Shown here piece after piece: positions 59,220-64,000 of a stretch of 64,000 nucleotides of DNA; positions within the stretch are counted from its first letter, which is position 1, and every line of letters begins with the position of its first letter. The notes beneath the pieces were generated by a model. That model was not told the origin of the DNA. It did no database searches and was given only the letters and a program-made list of their open reading frames with translations. Source of the stretch: Betaproteobacteria bacterium (GTDB taxonomy: Bacteria; Pseudomonadota; Gammaproteobacteria; Burkholderiales; Eutrophovitaceae); the NCBI GenBank assembly GCA_020346185.1, contig CP070775.1, positions 2,509,042 to 2,573,041 of the forward strand, in the 5' to 3' direction. The position numbers were made by a program, and so were the translations under genes.

Positions 59220-60704
59220 ATGCCCACTACAAGACGCACCAAAGTTGCACTCGGACCCGATATTGCCTTCAGTTCAGCGAGTAGACTCGCCGCCATGATT
59301 AGGCGGCGCAAGATCGGCTGTCTCGAACTGCTGGATCATTACGTCGACCGCGTTTCGCGTCTCAACCCACGAATTAACGCCATCGTCGTGTTCGACGAGC
59401 AGCGCGCGCGCCTGCGCGCGCGGAAGGCCGATCGCGCTGCGGCAAAAGGCGACTGGTGGGGCCCGTTGCACGGTGTTCCCATGACGGTAAAGGAATCATT
59501 CGATATAGCCGGCCTGGCAACCACCTGGGGACACACGCGTCACCGCAAGAATATCGCCAAACAGAACGCGCTGTCGGTGAACCGGCTGCTCGGCGCCGGT
59601 GCCGTCATCTTCGGCAAGACAAATACCCCTGTCGGACTTTCCGATTGGCAAACCTACAACCCGGTTTATGGCACGACCAACAATCCGTGGGATATTTCCC
59701 GCGTGCCGGGTGGCTCCTCCGGCGGGGCGGCCGCTGCGCTTGCCGCAGGCCTGACCGGGCTCGAACTGGGTAGCGATATCGGCGCCTCGATACGCAATCC
59801 GGCCCATTACTGCGGTGTGTTTGGCCACAAGCCGACATTTCAACTCTGCCCGATACACGGGCATAACTTGCCGCCAAACTTATCGACCAGGGATATGGCG
59901 GTGATCGGGCCGCTGGCGCGCAGCGCGGACGACCTCGCTCTCGCGCTTGGCATTATCGGCCAGCCGGACCCATTCTCAGCTCGAGGCATTCGCGTCAATT
60001 TGCCAAAGCCGCAAAAAAACATTCGCAAGCTGCGCATCGCTGTTCTCACCAACGCTGCCACCGCAGAAGTCGACGATAGCGTACAGGCGGGCGTTCTTGC
60101 GGCGGCGCAATGTTTCGCACGGGCCGGTGCCACTGTTTCCGACAGCGCGCGCCCCCACTTCGATTTGCACGATGCGCACCGTACCTACATTCATCTGTTG
60201 CGTGGTGCCACCTCACCGGCAGTTCTTGACAAGGACTACGCGGCATTGCGGCGCCGCGCCCCGCGTATGCGTGATAACGACGATTCCTACCAGGCGTGGA
60301 TGATCCGCGCCACGACCATGTCACATCGCGACTGGCACAGCTGGAACGAGAAGCGTGAGGTCCTGCGCCACGCCTGGCTTCGCTTCTTTCAAGACTGGGA
60401 TTTGCTTCTGTGTCCGACTGCTGCAAGTGCCGCTTTCGAGCACCATCAGCATGGAGAACGCTGGCAGAGAATGATCCCGGTAAACGGACAGCCACAGCCA
60501 ACCACGACGCAGCTGTTCTGGGCCGGCCTGTCGGGCATGGTGTATCTTCCTTCCACGGTTGCGCCGGTCGCATTTACTGACGAACGTTTGCCTATTGGCG
60601 TGCAGATCATCGGGCCGCAGTATAGCGACCTGCAATGCATTGCCGCGGCAAAATTTCTCGAGCGCGAATTGCAGCCTTTTGTGGCGCCCGATGAATTTAT
60701 CTGA
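59220..60704 (+). CDS. Amidase (amidase-signature family)
   Basis: 494 aa. Ser-cisSer-Lys hydrolase: Lys in 'GVPMTVKESFDIAG' (about 88), the Gly/Ser-rich box 'RVPGGSSGGAAAALAAG' holding the cis-Ser, and the nucleophile Ser in 'GSDIGASIRNPAHYCG' (about 190). C-terminal 'LPIGVQIIGPQYSDLQCIAA' is typical. The 'TWGHTRHR' and 'NPVYGTTNNPWD' stretches fit general amidases more than GatA. It hydrolyses a linear amide to acid and ammonia. No GatB or GatC is nearby. A Sel1 protein gene follows after 22 bp. Confidence 0.93.
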   Translation: MPTTRRTKVALGPDIAFSSASRLAAMIRRRKIGCLELLDHYVDRVSRLNPRINAIVVFDEQRARLRARKADRAAAKGDWWGPLHGVPMTVKESFDIAGLATTWGHTRHRKNIAKQNALSVNRLLGAGAVIFGKTNTPVGLSDWQTYNPVYGTTNNPWDISRVPGGSSGGAAAALAAGLTGLELGSDIGASIRNPAHYCGVFGHKPTFQLCPIHGHNLPPNLSTRDMAVIGPLARSADDLALALGIIGQPDPFSARGIRVNLPKPQKNIRKLRIAVLTNAATAEVDDSVQAGVLAAAQCFARAGATVSDSARPHFDLHDAHRTYIHLLRGATSPAVLDKDYAALRRRAPRMRDNDDSYQAWMIRATTMSHRDWHSWNEKREVLRHAWLRFFQDWDLLLCPTAASAAFEHHQHGERWQRMIPVNGQPQPTTTQLFWAGLSGMVYLPSTVAPVAFTDERLPIGVQIIGPQYSDLQCIAAAKFLERELQPFVAPDEFI

Positions 60705-60726
60705 CACTCGCCAGGGACGACTACCC

Positions 60727-61125
60727 ATGAACAAGATCATCCTCTGTTTGACCACCGCCTTGCTGCTGACCTGGAACGTCAGCGCACAGGCTCAAACAGA
60801 GGAGTCAAGCGACGCCTTCTTCAATGGCGTCACCGCGTACCGCGCCTTCGAATTCGAAGAGGCAGCGGAATGGTTCCTAAAGGCGGCCGAACAAGGCGAT
60901 GCAGAAGCGCAATTCCTGCTGGGGCGCATGCACTTCGATGGCAATAGTCTGAGCATCGACAACGTCACTGCCTACATGTGGTTCGACATCGCAGCCGGTA
61001 ACGGCCTGCGTGCCGGGATGCGCTACCGGGATGGCATGGCCAGAAAGATGACTGATGACGAAGTTGCGACGGCCAGACAGCGTGCCGACCAGTGGCGCAG
61101 CAAACATCCCCCTTCGCGTCGCTGA
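60727..61125 (+). CDS. Secreted Sel1-repeat protein
   Basis: 132 aa from ATG 60727 (the frame is open further upstream inside the amidase gene, without a plausible start). A signal peptide ('IILCLTTALLLTWNVSAQAQ') precedes helical Sel1/TPR-like repeats: 'GVTAYRAFEFEEAAEWFLKA', 'AEQGDAEAQFLLGRMHFDG' and 'NVTAYMWFDIAAGNGL'. Sel1 repeats are protein-interaction scaffolds. Its short distance to the amidase stop suggests co-transcription. Confidence 0.85.
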   Translation: MNKIILCLTTALLLTWNVSAQAQTEESSDAFFNGVTAYRAFEFEEAAEWFLKAAEQGDAEAQFLLGRMHFDGNSLSIDNVTAYMWFDIAAGNGLRAGMRYRDGMARKMTDDEVATARQRADQWRSKHPPSRR

Positions 61126-61177
61126 TTCCGCTACCGCGCAGCCTGGCACCAATAAATCTCCGACGCGTCAAGGCCTG

Positions 61178-61730
61178 TCAAATACGTGATATCGCTGCGG
61201 CAATCTTGCCCATAGCCAACGCGGCCGGCAAGCCAGGATAGGCATGCATCAACAACTTGCGCTTCTTCAGCGCGTCGGGCACAAACTTGTCTTCCAGGAT
61301 ATCACCAGCGTGACGGAGCTTGATTCCAGCCGCCGTCTGCGACTCGAGGTAACGATTGACCACATTGGCTAACTGCGCCGCGTATCGCGCGCCAACGACC
61401 CGGACTAGAGCGCCAGATCAGAAATGCCTACAGCGGTATCGACAAACAGATTGTCGTAACAGTTTACCAGCTGATCGATAATCGCACTGATTTCGTCCTG
61501 CACCTCGCCGATCGCATCGTCCAACGTGGCACCGCCTGTCAAAACATCTTGAAGGGTACTTTTACAATGGATATTGAATACGACGTCAAGACTTGCAAGG
61601 CCAAAATCAGTATCGAGCAGCAGCACTTGCTTGCCCGGCCTGGGCAATGCAGTTGCAAGATTGGCCGCGACGAGAGTTTTTGCGACCCCGCCCTTGCCGC
61701 TGGTGACTGCGATGATGGCTACGATACCCG
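61178..61730 (-). pseudogene. Decayed FlhG/FleN (MinD-like flagellar-number ATPase) gene
   Basis: The upper piece (to 61405) reads 'IIAVTSGKGGVAKTLVAANL', 'QVLLLDTDFGLASLDVVFNI', 'TLQDVLTGGATLDDAI' and 'YDNLFVDTAVGISD', the order of motifs in FlhG. The Walker A has Ala for the usual Gly before KT. The segment between TLxDVL and YDxLxxDTxAGIS is partly missing and the frame stops at 61405. A second frame (61178-61363) holds the FlhG C-terminus: 'VNRYLESQTAAGIKLRHAGD', 'FVPDALKKRKLLMHAYPGLP'. At least one frameshift and a deletion separate the two. Non-functional. Confidence 0.78.
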
Positions 61731-61854
61731 CTCGCCAACCCTTCGAACGGTCGCCGCTGAACGTGGAGTTGCGATTTCGGAATGACTCATCCTTGGCCCG
61801 CGTATCCACTGAGAGTAACGCTGATTTTTCACTGGCGGACACACCAGTAATGCC

Positions 61855-62444
61855 GGTTGGTCGCATGACCAGACCGTTACGCCCCGCTCGTTTCGCCTCG
61901 TAGATTTGACGATCTGCGGATGCGATCAATGACTTTGGGGCTGAATCGTGCCACATTGAAACACTGACGGTGACGTGAACTGTCCGACCGTCGGGCAACG
62001 CAAACTTTTATGCATCGACGCGTCCCCGAACACGCTCTGCCGCGGGTAACGCATGCTGCGCGAAGCAATTGGGCGGAATCGCTGCGAACTCCTCGCCACC
62101 GTAGCGCGTCAACGCGCCCATCGACGGCATGTTGTCCTTGATCCCCCGCAGGACAATGTCGCCGGTAACCTGACCGCAGGTATCCTTGATCGATTTGAAG
62201 TGGTCAGCGTCGATCATCAACAGGACCATTGGCGCCCCCCCGATAAACGGTCGAGCTCCTGATCCAGCGCCAAGCGAAACTGACGAATATTGACCGAGCC
62301 AGTCAACGCATCGAGGGACGGCAGTTCACGCAGCCCGTCGATAACGATAACGCGTCGCACAAACCTGATATCGGATTCAGACGCTGCGTCGAGCCGAACC
62401 TGCCCGGTCCGGGATGGCAGGCTGAGAGTCTCCGACAGACGCAA
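61855..62444 (-). pseudogene. Decayed diguanylate cyclase (GGEEF) gene
   Basis: Three frames in order. 62444-62217 ends with 'SLDALTGSVNIRQFRLALDQ', the GGDEF start 'DALTGLpNRrxF'. 62229-62008 reads 'MVLLMIDADHFKSIKDTCGQ' and 'ALTRYGGEEFAAIPPN', with an intact GGEEF. 61998-61855 reads 'LPDGRTVHVTVSVSMW' and 'ADRQIYEAKRAGRNG', the domain's end. At least two frameshifts break it. The last frame runs on without a stop into the FlhG relic. Confidence 0.82.
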
Positions 62445-62699
62445 ATCGCCGAAGCCACGGCCGCTTGATTCGATGCAGATGACGGTTGCGAAATTGAAGG
62501 GCGGCGAGTCAAGGAAAAATGTAGGCTCTTGTCACGATCACATTTTCGTCGCCCACATGACCGCGCAAGCCGCCGAATAAGCGTTGAAAATCCATCTAAT
62601 CACCGGCTTGCGCGCCTTCAGGTTGCGACAAGCGAGGCGCGCTTGTGTTAGCGTTGCCAAACAATGTATCGAACGGGTGTGCAGGCCCGTGACAGACCC

Positions 62700-64000
62700 A
62701 TGACGAACATCACCCACGACACGATCATCCGTGGCGCCAGCATCGTTGACGGTAGCGGCGGCGAAACCTGTGTCGGTGACGTCGCCGTCGACGCCGGTCG
62801 CATCACAGCAGTCGGCAAGATCAACGGCCACGCGCGCGAAGTAGTCGACGCCAGCGGCCTGGCGCTGATGCCCGGCATCGTCGACGTGCACACGCATTAC
62901 GATGCGCAACTGACCTGGGACCGCACCATGTCCCCGTCGCCATCGCTGGGGGTAACCACCGCTGTAATCGGCAACTGCGGTTTTGGCATCGCGCCCTGCC
63001 CTGAGAACCAACGAGAAACAATGCTGAAGAATCTGTCGGTTGTCGAGGGCATGAATCTCGACGCATTGCTGACCGGCACGCAATGGGATTTTGAATCGTT
63101 CTCCGAGTACCTCGAGCAAATCCGCCGCGTTGGACCGTATGCAAACGTCGCGGCACTGGTGGGTCACTCGACTATCCGCACCGCGGTAATGGGCGACGAC
63201 GCCTCCAGCCGCGCCGAGCCGACTGCCGAGGAACTCAGCAGAATGCAATCAATGGTTCGTGACGCCATTGCTTCCGGCGCCATTGGGCTTGCATCGTCGT
63301 TTTCGCCGAATCACTCTGGATACGGCGGCCGGCCAATGCCATCGACCATTGCCACCGACGCGGAATTGCGCGCGCTGATGCAGCCGTTGCGTGAGGCGGA
63401 AAGAGGCATGTTCGTGATGGCGAGCGGCTCGCGCGGCACCCCGGAGTACATGGAGTCACTCGCCACCGATACCGGCCGTCCGGTCTTCATGGTGACCGTG
63501 CTGGCGATGTACAACGATGCCGACCCGCAAGCCGCCCAGGGTTACTACGAGCGCTGCGCCGAGGCACGCGAGCGCGGCCACGAAGTCTATATTCACGCCA
63601 ATCCGCATCCATTGTCATTCGACTTCACATTGCGCGACCCATACCTGCTCTTTTCGCACGATGCTTTTGATCGAGTTAAAGCAGCCACACCGGAAGAATT
63701 GCCGGAGATTTACGCTGACCCCGCGTTTCGCAACCGCTTCCGGGAGAATCTCAGTAACCCGCGGCCAGGCATCCTGTTTTACGGCGACTGGTCCAAGATC
63801 GAGCGCGACGAACAGCCCGTCTCTGAACTCGCCAGGCAAGCAGGGCGCGATCCTGTTGACTGGTTTTTCGAACAACCGATCGATACGCAGTTCATCGCCA
63901 AACTGTTCCAAAACGACGATGCCGGTGTCACACCGCTGCTGAAGCATCCCAACGGCGTATTGGCATTGTCTGACGCCGGCGCGCACCTGATTTTTCTTTG
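62700..64000 (+). CDS. N-acyl-D-amino-acid deacylase (D-aminoacylase)-type amidohydrolase, 3' end outside window
   Basis: 433 residues visible from ATG 62700, open at the right edge. Amidohydrolase superfamily: beta-sandwich start 'TIIRGASIVDGSGGETCVGD', then the metal site 'LALMPGIVDVHTHYDAQ' (HxH at about 62-64), the loop 'GVTTAVIGNCGFGIAPC' with the Cys bound to zinc in D-aminoacylases, 'ANVAALVGHSTIRTAVMG' and 'AIGLASSFSPNHSGYGGRPM'. At the edge 'LALSDAGAHLIFL' brings the catalytic Asp. Family enzymes release D-amino acids from N-acyl forms; the substrate here is open. With the nearby amidase it suggests amide catabolism. Confidence 0.9.
   Translation, partial: MTNITHDTIIRGASIVDGSGGETCVGDVAVDAGRITAVGKINGHAREVVDASGLALMPGIVDVHTHYDAQLTWDRTMSPSPSLGVTTAVIGNCGFGIAPCPENQRETMLKNLSVVEGMNLDALLTGTQWDFESFSEYLEQIRRVGPYANVAALVGHSTIRTAVMGDDASSRAEPTAEELSRMQSMVRDAIASGAIGLASSFSPNHSGYGGRPMPSTIATDAELRALMQPLREAERGMFVMASGSRGTPEYMESLATDTGRPVFMVTVLAMYNDADPQAAQGYYERCAEARERGHEVYIHANPHPLSFDFTLRDPYLLFSHDAFDRVKAATPEELPEIYADPAFRNRFRENLSNPRPGILFYGDWSKIERDEQPVSELARQAGRDPVDWFFEQPIDTQFIAKLFQNDDAGVTPLLKHPNGVLALSDAGAHLIFL

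Overview
The window is a 64 kb piece of a bacterial chromosome with mixed gene directions, about 55-60% GC by eye. It looks like a non-model gammaproteobacterium. The support is a class I GlnRS, an EttA-type ABC-F protein, PepN, a PhoP/PhoQ-like pair, many GGDEF-EAL proteins and a FlhG relic, but the placement is inference. I saw no rRNA, tRNA, CRISPR, transposase or prophage genes.

Layout. 1-6 kb: end of glnS, a quinone-reductase-like MDR enzyme facing it, then an envelope-sensing block of three small secreted proteins (His/Arg-rich, glycine-zipper, PepSY) followed by an OmpR-family regulator and its PhoQ-like kinase. 6-19 kb: a ThDP decarboxylase and methyltransferase pair, a Rap1a/Tai-like secreted protein, a decayed GGDEF-EAL gene, a frameshifted serine hydrolase, an RraA-like protein, DUF465, an HpcH/HpaI aldolase, a thioesterase relic, MscS, VOC, an SDR and a DMT exporter. 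19.7-22.6 kb: a tandem array of four minus-strand paralogs (three intact, one decayed). They are secreted DUF1353-like proteins that each keep a CX3CH motif in a C-terminal extension. This is the most distinctive locus in the window.

22.7-32 kb: ettA; a GntR-controlled operon (GntR, PhyH-type dioxygenase, SAF-domain dehydrogenase) with a palindrome at its promoter; a TenA/heme-oxygenase-like protein; and a PAS-PAS-GGDEF-EAL protein. 32-40.5 kb: two membrane or secreted unknowns, a gene-poor kilobase, pepN, arsC, a decayed alpha/beta hydrolase, a small secreted protein with a clear terminator, a Crp/Fnr regulator and bacteriohemerythrin. 40.6-51 kb: a three-gene 2-oxoacid:ferredoxin oxidoreductase operon with its own GltD-like flavoprotein, DUF1015, a ClpP-fold lipoprotein, a second GGDEF-EAL protein and a histone-H1-tailed SWIB protein.

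51.5-64 kb: a CoA-ester catabolic block (ADP-forming acyl-CoA synthetase, Cys-less thiolase-like protein with DUF35 partner, IclR regulator) bordered by relics of a cyclase and an AtuA-family protein. Then come a LEA-type lipoprotein, an amidase, a Sel1 protein, relics of a diguanylate cyclase and a FlhG ATPase, and the start of a D-aminoacylase-type amidohydrolase cut by the window end.

A recurrent theme is gene decay. At least ten recognisable genes are interrupted by stops, frameshifts or deletions, mainly in c-di-GMP/flagellar and catabolic functions, while their neighbours are intact.
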